From contig OY292275.1 of assembly GCA_958496175.1 (NCBI GenBank), forward strand, positions 37,959,701-38,023,700: a stretch of 64,000 bases of DNA, read 5' to 3'. Positions 1 to 10,963 of the stretch are shown in pieces. The translations under genes were made by a program, and so were the position numbers. The notes under the pieces are model-generated. The model had not been told where the DNA came from, did not search any database, and was given only the letters and a program-made list of their open reading frames with translations. Position 1 is the stretch's first letter, and every line of letters starts with the position of its first letter. Origin of the DNA: Sisyra terminalis (Eukaryota; Arthropoda; Insecta; Neuroptera; Sisyridae).

Positions 1-554
1 TTTAGCGATTTTTTTTTATCAGGGAGCAGACAATAAATTCATTTGAATGCAGTGGCGGTTTGAGCCATTTATTTTAATGCAGACAATGGAAGGTTGAAAG
101 AAATTTGAAGAGGTTGAAATGGGGTGGTTAAAAGATGATAAAATATGTTTTTATATTTTTATTATCGTATTCAATATTCAAGATTCAATTTCCTTACAGA
201 CATCTTAAGAAATTGTATTTTCATTTGAAACGTGCTTATGTTATGAGATTTCTTTTTTACTGATTTTTTTTTAGAAAAAAAAAACTATGTACAAATCATT
301 TTAAAGAAAAATCCGTCAATTATAATATTTATTATTGAACTAAAATACTCTTAGAAAATATTTATCTTCTTAAAAAGAGAACTAGAAAATAATGAATCGT
401 TATTTATAACTACTTCTTTGATGAATAAAAATTAATCTCGCTAATTATAAATCGTTTAAAAATGTTCAAGAAAACTTTAACATCAATTAAAAAAATCCTT
501 TGTTTTATAATTTGTCTACAAGTATACTTGGTTTTTGATTCAATTCTAATGAAA
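1..554. other. AT-rich intergenic stretch, nothing recognised
   Basis: The stretch has homopolymer A/T runs and no open frame or motif that I recognise. It precedes the LINE remnant. Confidence 0.5.
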
Positions 555-1255
555 AAGATAACATACTACTACAAGAATTACGGTCTGACAATGAACATCA
601 ACAAAACCAAATACACCAAAAAAATTTAACATTCAAGGACTGGGAATTATCGTAAACGACATCCAACTCGAACGAGTACAGCAGTTAACATACCCGGAAA
701 CTGTAATCAACGATAGATGGGAACCAAGTATTGAAATTAAAAAATTAATAACCAAAGCACGAACAACGTTCTTAAAAATGAAACAAGTTTTTTGCACTAG
801 CGGTATAAACATCGATTTAAAAATCAGATTGTTCCAATGTTACATTTTCCCAGTGCTTCTGTATGGAGTAGAAGCTTGAACAGTAATAGGTATCGTACTG
901 AAAAGAATAGAAAATTTCGAGAAGTGGACCAAACTAAGACTTCTAAAAGTTCAATGGGTAGTTTAAATATCGAATGTGTAAAACTTAGAACAACTCAAAA
1001 AATTAACCAAGTTAGAGAACATCATAAAGCGTCGGAAATTGATATATTTCGATCATGTTATGAGACACCCAGCAAATACGCCTTATTAGACTTATTGATT
1101 CCCGGAAAAATTATAGGGAAAAGAAGTGTAGGCAGAAGGACATTATCCTGGTTGAAGAATGTAAGAACATAGTTTGGAAAATCGTCAACGCTGCTGTTCT
1201 GGGATGTGGTAAATAAAATAACGATAGTTAATCTCCAGCCAATGAAAAGTTCATA
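555..1255 (+). pseudogene. Decayed non-LTR retrotransposon (LINE) reverse-transcriptase C-terminal fragment
   Basis: Translated piecewise in more than one frame, this stretch reads like the last part of an insect endonuclease/reverse-transcriptase polyprotein. There is a NINKTK-like segment near 590-615 and a segment near 740-880 with TFLKMKQVF, then IRLFQCYIFPVLLYGVEAW (cf. the family's ..L.CYVF.VLLYG.E.W). A later segment near 1100-1190 has GKIIGKRSVGRRTLSWLKN followed by WFG (cf. G.R.VGRRR.SWL.N...WFG). Stop codons (for example TGA just after the VEAW motif near 878) and frame changes break it. Only the thumb/C-terminal part is present, as in a 5'-truncated LINE copy. The match comes from remembered family motifs, so the clade (RTE/BovB-like or another) is not certain. 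Confidence 0.75.
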
Positions 1256-4200
1256 GTTAAAAAGAGTTGATTAAAGTACCTAAAGCGAAGATGATACTTG
1301 ATTTTTAATCCAATGTACATGAAAAAAGCTATAGTAAAAATTACAACTATACATCGTGATTTCTGTTATTCTTTATTACAATGCGGAACCTGAACTAAGA
1401 TTTTGTAATTTTTACCATGTCGCATCGTAAAAATGGATTCGTTAAAATAGTTCATGTGTACGTCCATTAATACTTAAGTAGTGTCACTCATATACATGTG
1501 TTCATTGAGAAGCCAGAAAGTAGAGGCAGAGATACTAATAGTTCTGTCTATTTTACTTGTACATGGTAAATGTATATATTCATTTGCACTCTCGGAAAAG
1601 TTTCCAATCTAACATCGTATTTTTATTAATGGTATTTACTACAGAAAACTATCGTTATAATTACGATGTTTTAACGTAAAAAATTAATGTGCATAGTAAA
1701 TTTTAAAGTGAAATATTGTAAGGACTAAACTAATTAAATTCTAGTCTTAGATTACGATGTTAATTCGTAATTTTTATTGTAATTTTTTTAATATAGGTCC
1801 TTAGGTTTAGTACTAGGAAGTAACGAATAGTAGACTCTATGTGTGAATATATCCTTTAGAAGAGTAGTTTATTTTTTGATTAATTTTTATAACTACTAAA
1901 GTTTTAAAAACTCAAGCATTTTTATAAGTTAAAGCAATTACGTTGATCACTCATCTACTAGTAGCACTTATATATTTTTACAAATTTTTAATTTTGGGTT
2001 TCAATATTGTATCATGAGACCAACTATGGAATTACCATAACTTAGTAATCGTTCATTACATACAAACTCCATATAAAATATATAGAGACTTAAAGAGACT
2101 ATTCTATAGATGTCATTCCATTGGACTCATGAGTCTCCTGCCATGTGATCACCATGTGTGCCATGTAGATAAACGAAAGCTTTAAAGTTCATTTTTTCAA
2201 ATTTTTGTATCATTGGAATAATTTTTAAAAGAGTTAAAAATTGAAATCGGCGATCTAGGAATTAACCAAATGCTTTATATTTTACTTATTCTTACTTTTA
2301 ATTTGACTATTAGAATTGGACGTAGAATTGTATAACTTTTAATTATTAATTTAACCATTATATTAGTGTTTCCCAAACTTTCAAGATCTGTGTACCTCTT
2401 CTATAATTTTTGTAATACTAAGTAAGTACCTCTAGTCAAAACAAAATGGCAAAAAATGATATTTTATGTGGTTCAGTTGTTACTCCAAAATATATTTTGC
2501 CGCACTAAACATAGCACCATCGTAAACGTATCCCTACCAAGCTCTTCCTGTACCCTCGAGGTATATGTTCCACTCTTAGGAAAACCCTCGATTTTATTGT
2601 CAAATATATTTTGTCTATCTTTTTATACGAATTGTAATTTTTAACAATTGTAAAATTTATTATAAACTTCGACTTTCATCAAAATTGGTCTCAAAATTCT
2701 CTTCAAAAGTTTTCTATTTTCTGTAGCAATGATGATTTGTGTTGATATTTTATGGAGCTGCACACTTGATAGACGAAGTTCTAAGTTTAAACTAGAACAA
2801 AAGTAAAGACAGCTAAAAATGGATTAAATTAAAGAAATATTAATTGTAAAATAAATCTTGACGGAAAGTTTTCGAAAAATATACTCCCATAATTTACTGG
2901 TAAATAGTTAGAAATTGTTTGCCCAAAAATTATCTTTAAAGGGAATTTATACCCCAAGATCAGATAAAGAACTATTAAAAGTAACTAGCTTACGTATTTT
3001 ACTTATAATGTGTAAGTTTTATTTATTTTCTACGTTTTCGTCGTTGGTTTTTCAATTATTTCGATGAACTTTTTTCTTTATTGATTTGATTTAAAGTTAG
3101 TAAGGTACTTAATATTTTATTTATTTCCAGCTCTAACGTATCAACGATTTAAATTACAGAATTAAAAAGAGCAAAGCTAAATGATTTCTTTTCCCGGTTA
3201 CAGCTTGCGCAAAAAATTGAAAAGTTTTCTCACAAAATTGATTAAGACATTAATAATGTTTACTTTTGACTTTTCCTTTACACCTCTTTCTCGAATTTAT
3301 TTCCTCATCTTTATCCACTTCAAGAGGTTAAAATATCATCATCTCCCTTTTATCTCCCTACGTTTTTCACTTCGTTACTGCTGGTATATTTGTATATGTA
3401 ACGTTATTTACCTTGTACTTTATATCAATTACGTAAAGAGGTAATCAGAAGAGCTTTCAAATCGGGAACGAACACTTTAATTGCATCCCTTTAAAATGTA
3501 GTATCTAGGCAGACAGATAGATAGACAGACATTCGAGTTCAAGCTTGAGCTTTCCAATATTTAACTCAAACATAGGGAAAACCAAATACATTCGCCCGGA
3601 ACTTAGAATAATGTTCGGTGCTTTTATTAAGCTTTTCCCTGATGACTTACACTAGACCTTTGGAAATTACATAAAGTTAATGTATAAAAATGTATTATAT
3701 TTAATTGCATAAAAGTAAAAATGAATGATGAAGTGAAAATAACTTTTCTTACATTTTCATTTTCCGAATTTATTTGTACAGTTATATAGGAAAAGAGGAA
3801 CAATACCGGAAAGAATCTGTCGTTGTATATTTTTCCGGTGATAAAACACCAACGGTGTGCATGAACTAAAGATCCTGGAACTGTGATCCTGTGTCTTGGT
3901 GAGTCGACAGGAATTCTTCAGGGAATTGTTTGTACCTTCTCTGTCGATGATGTTGACAGTATTATCTTGTTGGGAGCGACACCGAGTCAATGGAGTCCTT
4001 CAACTTCCCGACTTCTTAAATTATACGCATTCATATCTCATGTCTCATTTTAACTTCTTTTTATCTCCGTCTTTGCCACACATTTTTTCCTTGTACATTT
4101 CAAAATGTACCGAGAATACAAAACATTTTGTATATACCGGAAATAACAGAAAGTAGACAAAACCGTTTAATAGACACACTCTTTTTATAATAGCTACATT

Positions 4201-4544
4201 TTTACAATTTTTATCTTAGTTTTCGAAAAAAAAACATTGGAACTTCTGTTAGTTTAAAGTTTTGAAAAAAAAAATTGGATATGCTATACGAGTGTAGTAA
4301 CTTGTCGTTATTATACGCATTGTAACTATTACATTTTCGTAAGTGATACAAGAAATAAAAATACGTATTGCGAAATAATAAAAATAAATAAATCAATAAA
4401 CTTTTTGCAAACATTCATCACTTATTTTTCTTGGAAAGTTTAGAAAGAATCAATATATTTTATGTGTGTAAAACAAAAAATAGTAAACAAAAATTCTTAT
4501 TTTGAACTTCTGAAATTCTTACTTTTCGGCATATAATTTACTTA
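1256..4544. other. Intergenic AT-rich sequence without a supported gene
   Basis: Short open frames here (for example near 2456-2644, 3181-3444 and 3757-4156) lack splice context or recognisable domains. A short GACA/GATA-type run (AGACAGATAGATAGACAGAC) lies near 3511-3530. Nothing else stands out. Confidence 0.5.
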
Positions 4545-4545
4545 T

Positions 4546-4700
4546 AGCCTACTAATGGCCGAGTGGTCAAGATGGCCACAAGATGGCCAAAACTGGTAGA
4601 TGTTGGATTCGAATCTCGTATTGAGCAAATTTTTATTAACCCTAGAGTCGCTAAAGACCTTGGCAGTTATAAAAAGACGGTAAATAATAATAATAAAATA
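4546..4700 (+). mobile_element. tRNA-derived SINE, copy 1
   Basis: The head reads TGGCCGAGTGGTCAAGATGG, which matches the internal promoter A box of a class II (Ser/Leu-type) tRNA. About 50 bases later comes GGATTCGAATC, a B-box-like element. The body then follows the family pattern seen in the other copies: ACCCTAGAGTCGCTAAAGAC, GCAGTTATAAA, GACGGTAAATAA, ending in a TAA-rich tail. This copy has a small internal duplication (GATGGCCACAAGATGGCC). The open frame across it (4563-4748) is a by-product of the element, not a gene. Confidence 0.85.
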
Positions 4701-4752
4701 GTTATTCTCGAGAATATAGGTAGCTACTTAGTTATATCAGGTAAATAGTATA

Positions 4753-4886
4753 CACACTCAAATTAACAGCGATGTATCATCGATGTTTTTGAACGATATA
4801 TCGATGGTTAAAAAAAGCGATTTATCGTTTGCATCCCTAGTTGAAACCCAAAATATTGATGATACATCGCTGTTACTTTGAGTGTG
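4753..4886. mobile_element. Small MITE with about 33-bp inverted termini
   Basis: The left end CACACTCAAATTAACAGCGA continues into TGTATCATCGAT. The reverse complement of the right end reads CACACTCAAAGTAACAGCGA, continuing into TGTATCATCAAT. The 134-bp unit is flanked on both sides by ATA (4750-4752 and 4887-4889), a plausible 3-bp target duplication. There is no coding capacity. The superfamily is not determined. Confidence 0.75.
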
Positions 4887-5047
4887 ATACATCGCAAACG
4901 TAGATTTGTAAACTCCGTCAGTTTATAACGCCTAAAATTATAAACTAAAAGTTTGCTAGGTTAGGTTATATGGTAATCCAACGACATTAGATTATAAATT
5001 GATGGAGTTTACATTTTTACGGTATCGTATATTATTATTTAGAAATA

Positions 5048-5562
5048 CAGTGAAACCTGCATAAGTGAGATTTGAAGGAACTAAGATTTTTTTCTCACTT
5101 ATAGAGGTTTCTCACTTACCCGGGTTTCTCACTTTGAGAAGGTAACTCAGATAGATAAGGTTAGAGAATAATAAATAGAAATAGAGAATATTCATTACCA
5201 TACTGTTTACTGTATATTGAAATACAATATTTATTTATTTTAATTTCGTATAATTTACTTATAAAATTCTGTCATTTGAATGAAATCGAAATTCCATAAT
5301 AGAGGGAAAAGATAAGGCAATTTGCAAATACACAGGTGACGAATTCTAAATAGGCATTAATGAACGCATACTAAAAGAATGTTGCCGATATAATGAAATA
5401 AATATCTTTAAATATGAGAGAAAAGAACTATTAAGTCCTGAAAAAATGTCTCACTTATAAAAATTCATCAATATCACTTAAAGAAAGTTTTCCGTGTGGA
5501 TATACCGGGACCTGAGAAAAAATATCACTTATATAGGTTTTTCACTAATCCTGGTTTCTCTA
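5048..5562. mobile_element. TA-flanked MITE, about 515 bp (mariner/pogo-like)
   Basis: The left end CAGTGAAACCTGCATAAGTG pairs with the reverse complement of the right end, TAGAGAAACCAGGATTAGTG. Both are immediately flanked by TA (5046-5047 and 5563-5564), the target duplication of Tc1/mariner/pogo elements. Sub-terminal copies of TCTCACTTATAnAGGTTTCTCACT recur near both ends (about 5092-5132 and 5448-5560). No transposase remnant is readable, so this is a non-autonomous or heavily decayed copy. Confidence 0.7.
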
Positions 5563-5564
5563 TA

Positions 5565-6611
5565 TTTTAATTGAATATAACTAAATGTAAATGTTAAGTG
5601 AAATGTTAAATATCTATCTATATATCTGAAAGTAAAAGTAATCGAAAAAATCAATCTATCGTTCATAAACTTCGATTTTTTTAACATCGATGTTTCACTT
5701 TTAACAATATCGATGTTCTAGCATCAATGTTCATTATGAGTAATGTCCCATCTCTAGCGACGAGTGCTGAGTTTCGCTCAGATACTTAGTCTTAAGTCTA
5801 AGTGAAAAAGGAACCCAGGAGACACTATAAGCCTTGAGATTACAGTGTTGAGGCTCAACTAACCGTATCCTGAAAAACCCAACTTAATAATGAAAAAAAT
5901 ACACTTCACAAACAACCACGTCGCTAATCTACCAATTTATTTTTACATATTTTTTGAACAGATCTTGTATTAGTATGGATTAGACATAAGTACATATAGT
6001 ATATACATTACTAAGCTGTAAAGTAGAGTGAACGTGCTCCATAAGCCCAATGTTGCCTAATATTAAATTTAAATTGGTATTTCCCCTCAAATGGTTCCGT
6101 CTTCATACCGTTTCCACAGTATATTTCTACAAAATATATTCTTCTCTCTTTACATCGGCAATGAATTAGGGTTGAAATTATGACGACTGACCTGTGGACA
6201 TTTGTGCTAGTTCAAATTTAAGTAAGAAAGAAAAGTGGGCTAAGTAAGAAAAATATTTAAAAAAGTGGGGACTCGATGGCATCCAATATTTAATACTTAA
6301 GAAATCCTTTTAGTGCTCCGTGGGATTCAAATTATGAACTTAGTGGTTCGTGAGATTTAAAAGTTTAGTGGCCGCTGTTCTTATCTACATCTCAATGATA
6401 TAGACACCTATGTTTTATTTATCAGGTTTCAAATGAATTTTTATAAATTTTGAAAAGTATAACTAGACTTTGATTTTTCTTTTCGATAAGTATTTTTCGA
6501 ACATTTCGAGCATGTGGCCCAAGCTGTTAATTCGGTTAAACGGTTAATTCTTACAATAAGTAATATACATTTTGCATAAGTACCCAAATGTCAATTTGAT
6601 GTTTTATTTGA
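5565..6611. other. Intergenic sequence, no gene seen
   Basis: The stretch contains ATCGATGTT-type motifs near 5640-5720 that resemble the interior of the MITE at 4753-4886. Otherwise it is anonymous. Confidence 0.4.
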
Positions 6612-6745
6612 AAACCAGTAATTTTCCGTGAAATATTCACAGTCCAACATTGACACAACTGACAAATAGCTAAAATTAGCAATTGAATGAAATCGAAATG
6701 ACAATTAAAACTAATGGCATGGTAGTTCAAATTTGAGCCAATAAT
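6612..6745 (-). repeat. Dispersed repeat family B, copy in reverse orientation
   Basis: Read on the minus strand, it contains TGTCATTTCGATTTCATTCA, then GGACTGTGAATATTTCACGG and TTACTGGTTTTC. The copies at 9097-9350 and 44671-44899 show the same order of motifs. The element type is unknown. The sequence GTGAATATTTCAC is itself a palindrome. Confidence 0.6.
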
Positions 6746-9096
6746 TATTATATTTGTATTCCACTGACAAGGATGTATTTAAAACTTTATATTCCTTGTC
6801 CTTGTCTTTACCGTAACACATACGTTTTCTTATTATGTATTTTGATATTTAAAGTAATTTGTGTTTAAAATTGTATCATATTTTAGTAATCACAAGTCTT
6901 ATAACTGGTGTGCCAATTTAGGCTTTACCGGAAGAGGCTATGGCAGTGGATTAAAAACATATTTTTAACTGTACCAAAGAAGTTTAACTTTTCACGCGCG
7001 TACAGAAGTACACACAGTTTTTTTTTTGCTTTTCTGCAACTGGTAACAACAAAGGATGCATACCTACCATAAGTATTGAAAATATTTGTTTTTACTGGTT
7101 ATAAAGTAAGCTAAAGAATGCTAACAATGCTAATTAAATAAATATTATTTATATTAAATAAATTCCCATTTCTGTATTACTGGTATTGAATTTTAAAATT
7201 GACTGGAAAACGGATAAATTTCTTTTTATTTTCCTTTGGTCGTGTGCAAATTGAAAATATGTTTAGACATGTGCTCGTATTTACGATATATAGAACAGTA
7301 GGTATTTTATTTTTCAAATAGTATTCGTGTCGTTTGTCCTGAAGCGAAGTTCGGGGAGAAAAACAAAGCTTGAAACCCTATCCGTTTCTATCCCCTGCTG
7401 ATTTTCGTTAGACAAATTTGTTGCTGAATATTTATTAATTATGAGGAACGTAGTCAGGCATATATTTTTGTGTCTACAAGGAAATACGGAAATGCGGTTT
7501 TGTTCGTCACGTCGTAAGCCAATAGCATTTGCCACGACTGAATAAATTCAAAGCGACATTCATTTTCATGGCTCCAATACACCATCCACGTTTCCCTGTC
7601 ACTTCTTCTGTTACATTTACATTTAGGAGATGCGAAGAAGAGAAACTTATACAACTCCATCTCATCCTAACTTAGGTACTCTATGCGAACATATCCTCGT
7701 ACGTATACGAATTTGTAATAATTGAGATATTTAAATTTCAAATCTTACCAGCGTGCGAGTTTCAGCACGAGCAAAACTTTTTGTTATTTGTCTTACAATA
7801 ATTTCCCTAGGAAATTCATACTTTCAATCGTTCTAATTTAATATTGCTCGTGAGTTGGTTTTGTATGTTTCTCTAAAACACAAAAACGCGTTAGAAACAA
7901 GAAAAATAAGATTTTTCCTTGACGATAATATATTTGAATCTGAGAAAACGTAAAAAAGATGCCCTTGGAAAAACATAAAACGATCGCTTTGGGCACGTTA
8001 GCACATATATAGCTCATCTCGCATACACCTACAATGTACACGCATATGTGAATATATAAATTCTTATCATGTCCTCTTTTATGTTTGCTAGAAACGGGAG
8101 CTACAGGCACCAAATGTGAGATTTGGAGAGTGAGATTAAAGGGAGCTAGCACTGGGATATTTAGGGATGTACAAAACGTGTCATTTACGAATTGGAGATG
8201 AGAAAACTTTCATATAAAATTATATAGGCTGTTCTTTCATTTTATTACACCTGGGCGTGTTATTTTTTATTTAACAGAAAAGGTAATCTCGGAGATCCTG
8301 TTATCACAGTTATCATAGCCATCGCTCTTCGACTGCAAACTACGCATCTGATTTAAAATTCTAGTTTCAGTTACCATACATCGTATACAAAAGGGGGCAA
8401 ATCTTACTGACGCATCACTGTCCAACTCGATTTTTTCCCAACCGAACATAAAATTCGAAGAATCGACCTTTCACACTCAATACACTATCTAAAAAAAACC
8501 TTTTCCTCTTTAGGAGTTTCACTCCTACGGGAATAATGCCCTTAAATTTTTATAAGAATTTTCTATCTCAAGAGATTTTTAAATTATTTGCGTAAAAATT
8601 GAGATGTAAACTCTTCATTAAAAATTAACAAGTTCATATTCCAGCTTTTCTCCTAATTACAACCTCTAGGGATTAATAGTAGAGGTTAGTGTTTTGATGA
8701 CTAATTAATTTTAAGACTATTAAAATTAAAATTACGAACAAAAGTTCATAGGAAAATTATTTTTTTTAATCATTAATTTAATCATTAGTTTTCCTAAATC
8801 ATTAATTTAATTTTGAGTATTATAAAAAATGAATTAATATACCTATATTTTTTTTTCAAAAATCTTATGACCGTAAATTTTTAAATTCTAATATTGTGTA
8901 CAGTCCAGAATAGAATATGGACGTTTTGAAAGTTTTGTAATTATCAATTTAGAATTAAATTTCAACATTCAATAAAGACCCACTTTCATTAAATAAGGTT
9001 AACTAGTATTCGACCAGGCTTTCGGTTTCGATAGAAAATCTGCTAAAATAATATTCGGGAGTTATCGCGCAGCTTCCGGATTGATATCGATATAAC
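6746..9096. other. Intergenic sequence, no supported gene
   Basis: Several open frames of 60-104 codons lie on the minus strand between 7314 and 8449 in slightly more complex sequence. They overlap each other in different frames and show no recognisable domain. The stretch near 6960-7080 has weak similarity in motif order (AAAGAAGTnTAACTT, CACACACnG) to 44990-45045 and may be another part of repeat family B. Confidence 0.4.
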
Positions 9097-9350
9097 AATA
9101 GGCAAACATATAAATGTAATTTGAATTTATGTTTTACAAAGACAGAGAACAAATAATGTATGTAGCACATACGTATGAGTGAAAAAAAAAACAAAGTGAG
9201 TGAAAACCAAGTATATCACTGTCTCAAATTTGAATTAACTGATTATTGTCATAGTTTCAACTGTCATTTCAATTTCTTTGATTTGACAATTTTTGTTAGA
9301 TGTCGTGCCAGTTGGCTGTGAATATTTCACGGGTGGTTACTGGTAACACA
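9097..9350 (+). repeat. Dispersed repeat family B, copy
   Basis: It shares, in order, GGCAAACATAT, AGAGAACAAA.GTATGTAG, CACATACGT, a poly-A run, AGTGAAA.CC, TTTCAACTGTCATTTC and GTGAATA.TTCACGGGT with 44671-44899. It shares its last half with 6612-6745 (minus). There is no coding potential. It is probably a non-autonomous transposon, but no target duplication was identified. Confidence 0.65.
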
Positions 9351-10027
9351 TAATTTTCATTAAGTCTATCTAGATAAATTTTTGTTTACTAAACTTAGCG
9401 CAAATAAAAAAAAATCAGACAGAAAAATTCCCTGAATACGGTCAATTCAGTGGCATTCAACATTCTCTGGTATTCGTTAGGATATTTCAATATTTTCTTT
9501 AGTGAATCTAACTCTAGCTTTGTCAAGTTTGAACAATGTTTTCACTGAAGATAGAACTCACTAGGAACTGTAGCTTTCACTAATAGAGTACACTATCTCT
9601 TACAAAAAAGAAACTCTAGGATTATTTAATAGGTAATTAAAAGGTATTAATTCAAAAACTTCGACATTACCTATAGTAAAGTTTTATATTAAAGTTATTC
9701 CAAAATTGTATTGGTTATCAGTATTTTTGAAATTTAACTCCAGCATAGAGTATTTTCAATAAAATAAATATAAAGGAAAAGGAAGAGTAAAAGAAAACAT
9801 AAGAAAGCGAAGAGAAAAAGGAGAGACTATTGGTAGTCATACTTATCACATTTACTGGTCATCGTGCATTCTATAAGCCGCATGCGGCCCGTGGTTAAAA
9901 TTTTTACATTTCGCTAAGCGGAAAGTCAAAGTATAAAAATATACCTATAAATAATAATATATTTAAATGAACATTTCTTTTCCAATGATTATGGAATCGA
10001 AATTGAAAAAAATAAAAAAAATAGACA
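9351..10027. other. Intergenic sequence with a purine-rich run
   Basis: Positions about 9757-9828 are almost entirely A/G (GGAAAAGGAAGAG and similar). No gene signal was seen. Confidence 0.45.
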
Positions 10028-10029
10028 TA

Positions 10030-10961
10030 CTAGGCTGGGCCAAACAATTCGACTGTTTTTTTTAAAGATACATCAAAAATATTATTAGGATAGCAAGAAA
10101 ATATTGTGAAATTTTTAGCCGTTAATATTTATATTAAGTGATTTATCATCGGACTAACTTTTTAATCTAAAACGCATTTTTTTTTTGTCAAAACTTTCGA
10201 ACCGTCGTATATAAAGAATAAATATATATATTCTTGAAGGAAATTGAATGTTCTACAAAAAGTTCTTTATTATTAATTTTCGTCAGACCAACCAATTCGT
10301 TATTATCGAATCTTGAACATTAATCAGTTTTTTCGATTTGATTTTTTAAAATTTGGAATTTTGTAACTAATGAACGAATTGAAATCGATGTTCAGATCAA
10401 AATTTTTATATATTTTTGAAGAAAATTAAATGCTCTACAAAAAAGGTCTCTTAGCATTTTTTTATGAATTTACTTCAAAGTTGAATAAATGACCATGAAT
10501 AACTTTGAGAAAAGTAAATTTATCAAAAGATATTAAAAGATCTTTTTGTAGAGCATTTGATTACCTTTAAGAATATATAAAAAATTTACTCTGAACCAAT
10601 CTCTGAAGCCAATTCGTTCATAAGTTACAAAACTCCAAAGTTTAAAAATCAAATCGAAAAAACAGATCAATGCTCAAGGCTCACTTATAAGGAAACGGTT
10701 GATCTGTCGAAAATTTACAACGAAACATTTTTTGTAAAGATCAATTTCCTTTAAAACTATACAAATTGCTTAATTCTCTCAGTGTGATGGTTCAAGTTTT
10801 GAGAAAAAATCGAAAATTGCAATAGTAAATTTCTTAAAATCAATTATAAAAGGTCAAAATTTAATAACATTTATTGCTTGTTATCCCGAATAACATTTTT
10901 GATATAGAATCTCCCAGTAAAAAAAAAAGAAAAAACAGTCGAATTTTTTGGTCTAGTCTAA
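10030..10961. mobile_element. Large fold-back (long inverted repeat) element, 932 bp
   Basis: The termini CTAGGCTGGGCCAAACAATT (left) and TTAGACTAGACCAAAAAATT (right, reverse complement) both continue into CGACTGTTTTTT. They are flanked by TA at 10028-10029 and 10962-10963. The two halves are imperfect inverted copies of each other over almost their full length. For example, CAGTTTTTTCGATTTGATTT near 10326 is mirrored by AAATCAAATCGAAAAAACAG near 10647, and CTCTACAAAAAAGG near 10432 by CTTTTTGTAGAG near 10533. The centre lies near 10490. No transposase frame is present. TA duplication suggests mobilisation by a Tc1/mariner-type transposase. Confidence 0.85.
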
Positions 10962-10963
10962 TA

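Noticed and set aside
4563..4748. Open frame starting MVKMATRWPKLVDVGFESRI
   Set aside because: It is the translation of a SINE copy, including its tRNA-like head.
4969..4982. TTAGG-like insect telomere repeats (GCTAGGTTAGGTTA)
   Set aside because: Only two units; no tandem array.
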